Shown: positions 1 through 5,658, counted from the first letter of the stretch. The stretch is 5,698 nt of DNA from Deltaproteobacteria bacterium (GCA_031253875.1 JAIRVN010000254.1:1-5698), one strand, 5' to 3'. Program-made: numbers and translations. Notes: generated from the sequence alone by a model not told the origin.

Positions 1-452
1 AAGAGATACCAGTCCTGTCCCGTGGTCATGATACGCACATGGGCAAGCATCAGCCGGCGGCAGATATAAATAAGCAGTCCCAGAATCGCCCAGAAGGTCA
101 GTAAATCCGCAAGCAGCATGGGCATGGCCGGCAGGGATATGCCGGTGGCGTCTTCCAGGACGACGGTATGCCCGAGTAGAAAAAAGGGAAGCAACACCGC
201 GCCCAGATGAAGCAGGAGAAAAGGAATGGCGTTCGGAACATCCGCCCGCCAGCCGCGCGAAGCAAAGTGAATACACCACTTGAGTATCGAGACCGCAGCC
301 CCTGTCAGGCCGCTGGATACATACCGCGTATAGGCGATGCGATCAAGTTTCTGATCCAAGCCTTTAAAGTATAGCACCACCCGCAGGGCAAGACCCGTAA
401 AAAAGATCCCCAAAGATGCGACCAGCATGGGGCCTGTGAGAAATTCCAACAT
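1..452 (-). CDS. Partial TmcC/NarI-like cytochrome b membrane subunit of a respiratory complex (N-terminal 150 residues)
   Basis: The reading frame starts at ATG 452 and is still open at base 1, so only the N-terminus is present. It opens MLEFLTGPMLVASLGIFF and has three hydrophobic segments, at about residues 9-29, 76-96 and 113-131. Two histidines, H82 and H95, lie 13 residues apart in and at the end of the second segment, a spacing typical of b-heme ligands. The phrase RIMTTGQDW at 140-148 and the overall pattern resemble, from memory, the TmcC/HmcE/DsrM/NarI group of menaquinone-linked membrane subunits in sulfate reducers, TmcC most closely. Such proteins carry electrons between the quinone pool and cytoplasmic or periplasmic redox partners. 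The start is supported by GAGGG at 461-465, 8 bases upstream. The gene follows xth on the same strand after a 199-base gap, so it is probably the first gene of its own unit. The membrane protein assignment is firm. The TmcC label is moderate, and an Ohc- or Hmc-type subunit is an alternative. Confidence 0.6.
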   Translation of the reverse strand, partial: MLEFLTGPMLVASLGIFFTGLALRVVLYFKGLDQKLDRIAYTRYVSSGLTGAAVSILKWCIHFASRGWRADVPNAIPFLLLHLGAVLLPFFLLGHTVVLEDATGISLPAMPMLLADLLTFWAILGLLIYICRRLMLAHVRIMTTGQDWYL

Positions 453-460
453 ACGCAACA

Positions 461-465
461 CCCTC
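461..465 (-). promoter_or_regulatory. Ribosome binding site of the TmcC-like gene
   Basis: On the minus strand GAGGG lies 8 bases before ATG 452. It is the clearest Shine-Dalgarno match near this start, and it supports that ATG over the later in-frame Met at codon 9. Confidence 0.6.
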
Positions 466-577
466 GCTATGTTTCCTGCTCACGACACGGAATGTGACGA
501 AGTTTCCGGCTTGTCCGGCAACGCGGGCGCGGTCGGATTCCACACAAGCTTTCGAGTCTCTGCCTGCCCGCGTATTT

Positions 578-613
578 CTTATATGGGGTAGCGTAGCGGA
601 CACGCTGTGTCAA
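578..613 (-). promoter_or_regulatory. Possible promoter/operator region upstream of the TmcC-like gene
   Basis: This lies in the 199-base spacer between xth and the TmcC-like gene. The minus strand carries an exact TTGACA (608-613) that overlaps the perfect inverted repeat GACAC-AGC-GTGTC (599-611). TATAAG follows at 578-583. The gap between the two hexamers is 24 bases, too long for an ordinary sigma-70 promoter, so the pair cannot be read as a standard promoter. The palindrome over a -35-like hexamer could be an operator. No recognisable Rex, HcpR/CRP or sigma-54 site was found elsewhere in the spacer. The location, upstream of a respiratory gene with a good ribosome binding site, fits a control region, but the evidence is weak. 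Confidence 0.2.
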
Positions 614-651
614 GGGGTTTTGTGTTTTTCAGCCTCTGCCCCATGGCCGCA

Positions 652-1425
652 TCACAGTTCCAGTTCAAGTCCTACCGGGCAGTGATCGGAACCATGCACA
701 TCTTTTTCAATCCAGGCGTTGCGGATGGCCGGAAGCAATTCCTGAGACGTGAAAAAATAATCTATACGCCACCCGACATTCGTACGGCGCGCTCCCATGC
801 GGTACGACCACCAGGTATAGGCTCCGGCAACATTTCCATGCACATGGCGGAAGGTATCCACATAGCCGGCCGCAGTAAACGCGTCCAACCAGGCGCGCTC
901 TTCCGGCAGGAAGCCGGTAACGGTCTCATTCTGCCTGGGACGGGCAAGATCAATCTCTGTATGCGCGGTGTTGAAGTCTCCGCAAACCACAATAGGCTTT
1001 GAGCGGCGTAAGCTCTGGGCATGGCGCAAAAACGCGTCGTAAAAGGCCAGCTTGTAAGGGACACGCTTGTTTTCATCGCCGCCGTTGGGAAAATAGACAT
1101 TAAAAAAATGGAAAGCAGGATATTCCAGATGCAGCAGCCGACCTTCGCCTTGGAAATCAGGGTCGGGCAGTTCCTCGCGGATGTGCAGGGGGGCAATGCG
1201 GCTGAAGACCGCTACGCCCGAATATCCCTTTTTCACCACTGAGGCCGACCAGCCCGCGTGCCATCCTCCGGGGGCGCGAAGCTCCGGCGCCAGTTGTTCC
1301 GGCGCGGCTTTGGTTTCCTGCAAGGCCACGACATCGGCAGTGGTGTTGTTGAACCAGCTCCATTCCGGCTTGGCGGAGATGGCGCGCAGACCGTTTACAT
1401 TCCAGGATGCCATGCGTATTCTCAT
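652..1425 (-). CDS. xth: Exodeoxyribonuclease III (AP endonuclease, Xth family)
   Basis: This 257-residue protein is a complete member of the exonuclease III/AP endonuclease family (EEP fold), close to the roughly 260-residue bacterial norm. The whole catalytic set is visible: N9 and N11 in SWNVNGLR, E37 in LQETK (metal binding), Y111 in VYFPNGG, D150 and N152 in CGDFNT, N216 and D222 in the segment TNVGWRIDYFF, and D247-H248 in GSDHCP. The family cuts DNA 5' of abasic sites and degrades one strand 3' to 5', working in cytosolic base-excision repair with Mg2+. The ATG at 1425 has CGAGGT ending about 5 bases upstream. A second Met at codon 5 is too far from that site to be preferred. The gene is divergent from the FemAB-like gene and is followed on its strand by the TmcC-like gene after 199 bases, so it is probably transcribed alone. 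No convincing terminator was seen after its stop. Confidence 0.95.
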   Translation of the reverse strand: MRIRMASWNVNGLRAISAKPEWSWFNNTTADVVALQETKAAPEQLAPELRAPGGWHAGWSASVVKKGYSGVAVFSRIAPLHIREELPDPDFQGEGRLLHLEYPAFHFFNVYFPNGGDENKRVPYKLAFYDAFLRHAQSLRRSKPIVVCGDFNTAHTEIDLARPRQNETVTGFLPEERAWLDAFTAAGYVDTFRHVHGNVAGAYTWWSYRMGARRTNVGWRIDYFFTSQELLPAIRNAWIEKDVHGSDHCPVGLELEL

Positions 1426-1430
1426 GATTA

Positions 1431-1434
1431 CCTC
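1431..1434 (-). promoter_or_regulatory. Ribosome binding site of xth
   Basis: On the minus strand GAGG (within CGAGGT) lies 5 bases before ATG 1425. This decides the start in favour of the first Met over the one four codons later, for which the spacing would be about 17 bases. Confidence 0.6.
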
Positions 1435-1446
1435 GTGACATTGCTC

Positions 1447-1483
1447 TTCTCAGGCGCCGCGAACTATGGCACAATGCGCGCAT
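1447..1483 (+). promoter_or_regulatory. Candidate promoter for the FemAB-like gene, with start-codon palindrome
   Basis: In the 56-base divergent spacer, TTCTCA (1447-1452, 4 of 6 to the -35 consensus) is separated by exactly 17 bases from CACAAT (1470-1475, 4 of 6 to the -10 consensus). Transcription would then begin close to the ATG at 1482, giving a leaderless or nearly leaderless message, which fits the lack of any Shine-Dalgarno sequence. The perfect 10-base palindrome ATGCGCGCAT (1474-1483) runs into the start codon. Both hexamers are poor matches and the call is tentative. Confidence 0.25.
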
Positions 1484-2474
1484 GAATGACTCGCCCTACA
1501 CGCTTGAGGAATGTCCTCTGGATGAAAAATGGGATGCCTTTGTGGAAGCGTCCCCCACGGGCACCCTGTTTTCCCTCGCAAGCTATATGCGCGCGGTGCG
1601 CGTGCCCGTCCGCGCCTTCTGGTGCCTGCGCAAGCACGAGCGGCGCGCCGCCGTGGTCGTGAGCGAAAACGCCGACGGCAGTGCTGCCGTGCTGCACGAC
1701 TTCATCGTCCACAACGGGCTGCTCTTCGCGCTCCCGGCGCCTCAGCAGAACCGTTCCCAAATTATCTCAGAACGCTTTGACATCGCAAGTGACGTCGCTA
1801 CGGCTCTCGCCGGACGCTATGAACGGGTGGAACTGGCCTTTGCGCCGCAACTATGCGATATCAGGCCTTTTTTGTGGCACAACTGGGGAACTGGCGAAGC
1901 CATGTACCGGGCGGACATACGCTACACGGCCTATGTGGATCTCGCGGGTTTCGCCGAGGCCGGAGCGCCGGAAGATATTCCTCTCTTTGCCGATATTTCG
2001 TATTCGCGGCGCCAGGAAGTGCGCAAAGCACGCAAGGAAGGCGCGCAGACCACGGAAGAAGCGGATGCTGACGGCCTGACCGCCTTTTACGCGCTCACGC
2101 TACGTCGGCAGCATATCGAGCCGGAGCCGGAACGGCTGGAAGAGCTGCGTTTTCTCGCCGCCAGCCTGCTTCAGGCGGGCATGGCCCGCTTGTTTGTCTC
2201 CCGCATGCCCGGAGGCGAGCCTGCCTCCATGGCGCTTTTCGGATCGGATGCAAAACGAGCATACTATCTGTTCGGAGCGGGCGATCCGGCTTTGCGCAAC
2301 ACGCCATGCGGGACAGCGGTGCTGTGGGACGCCTTTGCCGCCCTGGCCCGCTCAGGTTGCCGCGAACTGGATATGGAAGGCGTAAACAGCCCCAGGCGCG
2401 GTTGGTTCAAGCTCAGTTTCGGCGCGGAACTCCTGCCGTACTATCAGCTTGTGTTGGAAAACCGGCGTTCATGA
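1482..2474 (+). CDS. FemAB-like / GNAT-fold acyltransferase of unknown substrate
   Basis: This 330-residue protein has the layout of the FemAB-like group of GNAT proteins (Acetyltransf_6 / 'BioF2-like' type). The N-terminal half (about 1-155) reads as a degenerate first GNAT unit with WDAFVEASPTGTLF at 17-30. The second unit (about 170-325) carries the family hallmarks: a basic helix SRRQEVRKARKEG at 175-187, a strand YYLFGAGDP at 261-269 followed by the helix AVLWDAFAALARSGCRELDMEG at 279-300 (LW...G-R-.D pattern), and FKLSFGAEL at 309-317 near the end. Relatives transfer amino acids or acyl groups to peptidoglycan precursors or are linked to exopolysaccharide synthesis. The substrate here cannot be read from the sequence. 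There is no signal peptide or membrane segment, so it should be cytosolic. ATG 1482 is the first start codon after the in-frame stop at 1425-1427, and it lacks a Shine-Dalgarno sequence. The gene is divergent from xth and convergent with wbaP. Confidence 0.75.
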   Translation: MNDSPYTLEECPLDEKWDAFVEASPTGTLFSLASYMRAVRVPVRAFWCLRKHERRAAVVVSENADGSAAVLHDFIVHNGLLFALPAPQQNRSQIISERFDIASDVATALAGRYERVELAFAPQLCDIRPFLWHNWGTGEAMYRADIRYTAYVDLAGFAEAGAPEDIPLFADISYSRRQEVRKARKEGAQTTEEADADGLTAFYALTLRRQHIEPEPERLEELRFLAASLLQAGMARLFVSRMPGGEPASMALFGSDAKRAYYLFGAGDPALRNTPCGTAVLWDAFAALARSGCRELDMEGVNSPRRGWFKLSFGAELLPYYQLVLENRRS

Positions 2475-2478
2475 ACGC
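2465..2478. repeat. 14-base perfect palindrome over the FemAB-like stop codon
   Basis: GCGTTCATGAACGC is its own reverse complement, and the TGA stop at 2472-2474 lies inside it. As RNA it could form a 5-bp stem with a 4-base loop. The following plus-strand bases (TTGGATTTGC) are not a real U-tract, so it is at best a poor terminator for the plus-strand gene. It sits in the convergent junction with wbaP. Confidence 0.4.
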
Positions 2479-2498
2479 TTGGATTTGCTGAACCCGTC

Positions 2499-2524
2499 AA
2501 AAAACCATCCGGGGCGGCAAGCCG
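2499..2524 (-). terminator. Weak candidate terminator after wbaP
   Basis: Directly after the wbaP stop, the minus strand has CGGC-TT-GCCG (2515-2524), then CCCCGGATGG, then six Ts (2499-2504). An alternative 4-bp stem with two G-U pairs (GCCG...TGGT) abuts the T-run. Position and T-run fit a rho-independent terminator between convergent genes, but neither stem is strong. Confidence 0.3.
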
Positions 2525-3952
2525 TCAATACGCTCCCCGGCCGCGCAGGATTGTCGGCAGGGTTTTGGCGAGAATCCAGATATCGAACCAGACCGACCAG
2601 TTACTTATATAATACTGATCCAGGCGCACGCGTTCCTCATACGAGGTGTCGCTGCGGCCGGAAACCTGCCAGAAGCCGGTCATGCCGGGCCGCACACGGA
2701 GATACTCCTCAAAAACCGGCCCGTATTTTTCGATTTCCTCTGCCACAATGGGCCGGGGTCCGACAAGGCTCATTTCGCCTCGCAACACGTTCCAAAGCTG
2801 GGGCAGCTCGTCCAGGCTGAATTTACGCAAGATCGCGCCCACGCGAGTGACGCGCGGGTCATGTTTCAGTTTGTGATTGTGTTCCCATTCCCGGCACAGT
2901 TCGCTGTCCCCGGCCAATGCTTCCTGCAGGATGGCGTCGGCGTTTGGCGCCATGGTTCTGAATTTGAAAATCCGGAGACAACTGTTGTTCCGTCCGATGC
3001 GTTCCTGAAAAAAGAGAGGGGGGCCGGGACTGTCGAGCATGATGGCCAGGGCGATGATGATCCACAGAGGCAGCACCAGGCAGGCGCTCAGCGCAATGAG
3101 GCTCAGGTCGAGAATGCGCTTGAGCCGGAGCAAGTGCCTGTCGTGCAGGTTGTGACGGACAAGCAGGACGGTGCTGTTGCCCAAATCACGCGGCGCCAGC
3201 CAGAGGAAAGGATTGTCGGTGATAAATCCCGGCAGGAGCAAGACGTTTCTGAAATGGCGGGCAAGTTCCGCCAGCAGCACGTTCAGGCATTGCACGCCGG
3301 ACGCTCTGTGGAAGGCAAGGATATCGGGCAGAAGCAGAATAAACGCGTCCGGATGCTGTCGCGTTATGGCCGTAAGCTGCGGATGCAGCCTGCCGTTGAC
3401 CAGGGTCGCGTCAAACTGCGCCGCAAAGCGCAAGCCGCGCTCCGGATGTTTCTCCAGGCTTGTGCGCAGGTCGTCAATGTTTTCCGCGCCCAACAACACA
3501 AGCGGGCTGCTCCACCAGGAACGCCGGCAATAGCGACGGCGCAACAGGCTGCGTGCCGCGGGCACCGTGATCAGGCTGAGCAGCCAGGCGCCGAAGATCC
3601 CTATGCGTGAAAACTCTTCGCCGCTTCTGGTGGCGAACATGATAATCATAATCCCCATGAATGTCAGGGTAGTCGCCAGAGATACGGCTTTGAGCTCACG
3701 CGGCGGCGGCAGGGCGATGCGTTGGCAACTGCCGAGCGCCTGCCCCAGGAACGGAGCGAGCAGCAACGCCGGGCTCAAGTTCAAATACAGATCCAGCGGC
3801 AACGGCGAAGCGGCGTGGCGCAGCAATATCAGCAGCCAATAGCTGCTCAGAATGGCAAGGCAGTCACTGAGCAACAACAGAGCGGTTCTGTTTGGCTGCC
3901 ATGAGGCGGGGAAACGCAGGACTGGCTGCTTGTGCTTGTCTGCTGCGGGCAT
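2525..3952 (-). CDS. wbaP: WbaP-type undecaprenyl-phosphate hexose-1-phosphate transferase (initiating glycan transferase)
   Basis: This 475-residue protein matches the length and domain order of WbaP/RfbP polyprenol-phosphate phosphoglycosyltransferases. Residues 22-135 are mostly hydrophobic, with about four membrane segments. Residues 148-275 form a soluble CoA-binding-like middle domain ending in [18 protein letters not shown]. The catalytic bacterial sugar transferase domain follows at 276-475. That domain has the membrane re-entrant segment (about 282-306) with [19 protein letters not shown] at 329-334, the catalytic Asp-Glu pair in [15 protein letters not shown] (D381, E382), VGPRP at 397-401, and [15 protein letters not shown] with the usual GRGAY end. 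The family moves galactose- or glucose-1-phosphate from a UDP-sugar to undecaprenyl phosphate at the inner membrane, the first step of O-antigen, capsule or exopolysaccharide units. Which sugar is used cannot be told. ATG 3952 is the first start after the motB stop, 36 bases away, with no clear Shine-Dalgarno sequence, so coupling to motB is possible. Confidence 0.9.
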   Translation of the reverse strand: MPAADKHKQPVLRFPASWQPNRTALLLLSDCLAILSSYWLLILLRHAASPLPLDLYLNLSPALLLAPFLGQALGSCQRIALPPPRELKAVSLATTLTFMGIMIIMFATRSGEEFSRIGIFGAWLLSLITVPAARSLLRRRYCRRSWWSSPLVLLGAENIDDLRTSLEKHPERGLRFAAQFDATLVNGRLHPQLTAITRQHPDAFILLLPDILAFHRASGVQCLNVLLAELARHFRNVLLLPGFITDNPFLWLAPRDLGNSTVLLVRHNLHDRHLLRLKRILDLSLIALSACLVLPLWIIIALAIMLDSPGPPLFFQERIGRNNSCLRIFKFRTMAPNADAILQEALAGDSELCREWEHNHKLKHDPRVTRVGAILRKFSLDELPQLWNVLRGEMSLVGPRPIVAEEIEKYGPVFEEYLRVRPGMTGFWQVSGRSDTSYEERVRLDQYYISNWSVWFDIWILAKTLPTILRGRGAY

Positions 3953-3976
3953 GGGGACAAGGTACCAGCGGATCGC

Positions 3977-4017
3977 AAAAAAGACAAGTCAATACACCAC
4001 GCTATAGGACATGACTT
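3977..4017 (-). terminator. Weak terminator or attenuator candidate between motB and wbaP
   Basis: On the minus strand AAGTCA (4012-4017) and TGACTT (3986-3991) are a perfect 6-bp inverted repeat with a 20-base loop. GTC and a run of six Ts (3977-3982) follow. The stem spans the motB stop codon. It is AT-rich and has a long loop, so it would terminate only partly if at all. If active, it would reduce transcription from motAB into wbaP. Confidence 0.25.
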
Positions 4018-4702
4018 CCGGTCTGTGGAAATAAAATTCCACACGGCGGTTTTTCGCTTTGGCTTCTGCATCGACGTCGGGTTCCAAAGGGCGGGTGTCC
4101 GCATAGGCGACGCCGCGCAGGCGGGTGGCCTTTATTTTGCCTTTCTCAACGAGATAGCGCAGCACAGCCGCCGCGCGGGCGCCGGAAAGTTCCCAGTTGG
4201 AAGGATAGGGCGGACGCACCTCATCGCTGTCGGCATGTCCGCGCACCACCAGATACAGATTGTACTCCCGCAGAATGGTAATCACGTCCTGAAGCGCCTT
4301 GTCGGCCCCCGGCGAAGAAAGTTCCGCCGTGCCCGGCTTGAACATGATATCCGAGCTGATGCGCAACAGCACGCCCACGTCATCCGAGCTGATGCCGGTG
4401 GCGCTTTGCGGCACGGCATCAGCCATCAGCATCTGTTTGAGTTTCTGGGCGATGGCGTAATGGGATTTTTCCACTTCGGAAATCTTGAAATCCCGCGTGT
4501 CGATCTTGTCGGTCGCCTGGATAAAGGGATTGTTGGAGACAGGGGAAATCTGACTGGATTCAAAGGAACGATCGCTTGCGAAATACGCGGCCAAGCCCTG
4601 TTTTGATTCCGGTGGCGACATGTTCAGAATCCACATCAGCAGAAAAAAGGCCATCATCGCCGTCATGAAGTCGGCGTAGGCAACTTTCCATGAACTTCCC
4701 AT
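3989..4702 (-). CDS. motB: Flagellar motor stator protein MotB (proton type)
   Basis: This 237-residue MotB has one N-terminal membrane helix, WKVAYADFMTAMMAFFLLMW (residues 5-24), containing the ion-carrying aspartate D11. The YADFMTAMMAFF form is that of proton-driven MotB rather than sodium-driven PomB. Residues 30-100 cover the plug and linker. An OmpA-like peptidoglycan-binding domain follows at about 110-226, with SDIMFKPGTAELS, VVRGHADSD, NWELSGARAAAVLRYL and KNRRVEF. MotB anchors the MotA/MotB channel to the cell wall so that ion flow drives the flagellar rotor. The start at ATG 4702 is fixed by AAGGA 6 bases upstream and leaves only four residues before the helix, against about 28 in E. 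coli MotB. The gene follows motA after 57 bases in the same frame. Near the C-terminal coding end there is a 7-bp inverted repeat (4024-4043). Confidence 0.95.
   Translation of the reverse strand: MGSSWKVAYADFMTAMMAFFLLMWILNMSPPESKQGLAAYFASDRSFESSQISPVSNNPFIQATDKIDTRDFKISEVEKSHYAIAQKLKQMLMADAVPQSATGISSDDVGVLLRISSDIMFKPGTAELSSPGADKALQDVITILREYNLYLVVRGHADSDEVRPPYPSNWELSGARAAAVLRYLVEKGKIKATRLRGVAYADTRPLEPDVDAEAKAKNRRVEFYFHRPEVMSYSVVY
4024..4043. repeat. 7-bp perfect inverted repeat in the 3' end of motB
   Basis: TGTGGAA (4024-4030) and TTCCACA (4037-4043) are exact complements separated by ATAAAA. In the motB message they would form a hairpin within the codons for about residues 220-227, some 30 bases before the stop. 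It may only reflect the codons for VEFYFHR, but together with the repeat at 3986-4017 it makes the motB 3' end unusually structured. Confidence 0.4.
4349..4395. repeat. 14-base direct repeat inside motB
   Basis: ATCCGAGCTGATGC occurs at 4349-4362 and again at 4382-4395, 33 bases apart. The offset is a whole number of codons, so it encodes the tetrapeptide ISSD twice (residues 104-107 and 115-118) with identical codons, flanking VGVLLR at the start of the OmpA-like domain. Confidence 0.6.
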
Positions 4703-4708
4703 GACGCT

Positions 4709-4713
4709 TCCTT
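4709..4713 (-). promoter_or_regulatory. Ribosome binding site of motB
   Basis: On the minus strand AAGGA is 6 bases before ATG 4702. The frame is open back to the motA stop with no other ATG, GTG or TTG, so this site fixes the very short MotB N-terminus. Confidence 0.75.
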
Positions 4714-4759
4714 GTTGTCTGGTGGCTTCGCACGCCGCGCAACGGCGTCCGGGATCGGC

Positions 4760-5608
4760 TTATCCGCTCTTCAGCTTTTGCTCCATTTCCCCAAAACCTG
4801 GCCGGAAAGGGTAGGGAATGGCGCGTCTGCCGTATTCCACAGCAATCAGGGGCGTACAGCCGCGAATGGCCGCGGCCACGGCCTCTTTGATGGCGTTGTA
4901 ATAAAAATGTTCTTCGTGGGCGTAGTTCTCCAGCTTGGCGCCCATAGGGCCGAATATGCCGTAACAGAAAAGAATGCCGATAAAGGTGCCGACAAGGGCC
5001 GCGCCGATATGGTGCCCGAGCACTTCGGGGGGTTCATTGATCATGCCCATGGTGAGCACAACGCCGAGTACCGCGGCCACAATCCCCATGCCCGGGAGCG
5101 AGTCGGCCATGTGAGAAACTCCGTGCGCCGGAATCAGTTCTTCTTCATGCATGGTGGCCATATCCACGGTCATCAGGCTGTCAATGTCCGCGGGGTCGCC
5201 GGTGGTAAGGTATACGCGCAGGGTGTCGCCGATAAAATGCACGGTGCGTAGCCTGCCGGATATGTTCGGGTACTTGCTGAAAATGGGGCTGGATTCGGGG
5301 CGTTCAATGTCGCCTTCAACACTGATCACACCTTCGCGATGCATCTTGGAAAAAAGCGTGTACAACAGAGCAAGCGTTTCCAGGTATTTTGCCTTGCTGG
5401 AACCCGGATCGCCGAAGACGTGTTTGATGCTGCTGACAACCAGACTCCAGGTGTACTTGGTTTGGGAACCGAAAAAGGCCCCCAGGCCGCAGCCGAGAAT
5501 AATGATATATTCGGCAGGCTGTACCAGAATGGCGAAATTTCCGCCCGCCAGCATATAACCGCTGGCCACGGAGAGAATGACTATTCCAAGGCCTATAAAT
5601 ATATACAT
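4760..5608 (-). CDS. motA: Flagellar motor stator protein MotA
   Basis: This 282-residue MotA aligns from memory along its whole length with the E. coli protein (295 residues). It begins MYIFIGLGIVILSVASGY and has QPAEYIIILGCGLGAF at 30-45, a cytoplasmic loop with VEGDIERP at 97-104 (E98 is in the position of the rotor-contact Glu of E. coli), the third membrane helix DSLPGMGIVAAVLGVV at 169-184 (P172 matches the conserved Pro173), and a fourth helix with GTFIGILFCYG followed by P221. It ends soon after IAVEYGRR. MotA surrounds the MotB dimer in the inner membrane, and its cytoplasmic loop pushes on FliG. Position 90, Arg in E. coli, is His, with Arg at 91. An in-frame TAA lies 9 bases upstream, so ATG 5608 is the only ATG start available, although the ribosome site (AAAGAA) is weak. 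It is the first gene of the motA-motB-wbaP block. Confidence 0.95.
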   Translation of the reverse strand: MYIFIGLGIVILSVASGYMLAGGNFAILVQPAEYIIILGCGLGAFFGSQTKYTWSLVVSSIKHVFGDPGSSKAKYLETLALLYTLFSKMHREGVISVEGDIERPESSPIFSKYPNISGRLRTVHFIGDTLRVYLTTGDPADIDSLMTVDMATMHEEELIPAHGVSHMADSLPGMGIVAAVLGVVLTMGMINEPPEVLGHHIGAALVGTFIGILFCYGIFGPMGAKLENYAHEEHFYYNAIKEAVAAAIRGCTPLIAVEYGRRAIPYPFRPGFGEMEQKLKSG

Positions 5609-5631
5609 AATATTTCTTTATATGTTTTTTG

Positions 5632-5658
5632 CAGTCGGCGCGTCCTCAAGCAGCTTCA
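5632..5658 (-). promoter_or_regulatory. Sigma-28 (FliA)-like promoter upstream of motA
   Basis: On the minus strand TGAA (5655-5658) is followed by exactly 15 bases and then GCCGACTG (5632-5639). The enteric flagellar sigma-28 consensus is TAAA-N15-GCCGATAA. The match is 3 of 4 and 5 of 8 with exact spacing, and 10 of 16 over the longer TAAAGTTT-N11-GCCGATAA form. Transcription would start roughly 15-20 bases before ATG 5608. A FliA-type promoter is expected for a stator operon. A sigma-54 reading (GG...GC) was off by one base in spacing. Confidence 0.4.

Noticed and set aside
607..1002. Plus-strand open frame of 131 codons
   Set aside because: It overlaps the xth gene in antisense, where catalytic motifs show that the minus strand is coding.
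2861..3610. Plus-strand open frame of 249 codons
   Set aside because: It lies wholly antisense to the wbaP gene, whose domains and motifs are continuous through this region. Its product is Gln/Arg/Ala-rich low-complexity sequence with no recognisable family.
3932..4606. Plus-strand open frame of 224 codons
   Set aside because: It is antisense to motB and the start of wbaP, both firmly identified. It has no ribosome site or recognised motif and is best explained as a shadow of GC-rich coding DNA.
4712..5251. Plus-strand open frame of 179 codons
   Set aside because: It is antisense to motA, which matches its family over its whole length. The translated product has no recognisable domain.
5609..5625. 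Sigma-70 -10 (TATAAA) in the AT-rich stretch before motA
   Set aside because: The hexamer is about a dozen bases from the ATG and has no -35 partner at 17 bases. Transcription from it would start at or inside the start codon.
5631..5648. Sigma-54 promoter (GG-N10-GC) before motA
   Set aside because: The GG and GC elements are separated by 11 rather than 10 bases and the flanking bases match poorly. Spacing is strict for sigma-54.
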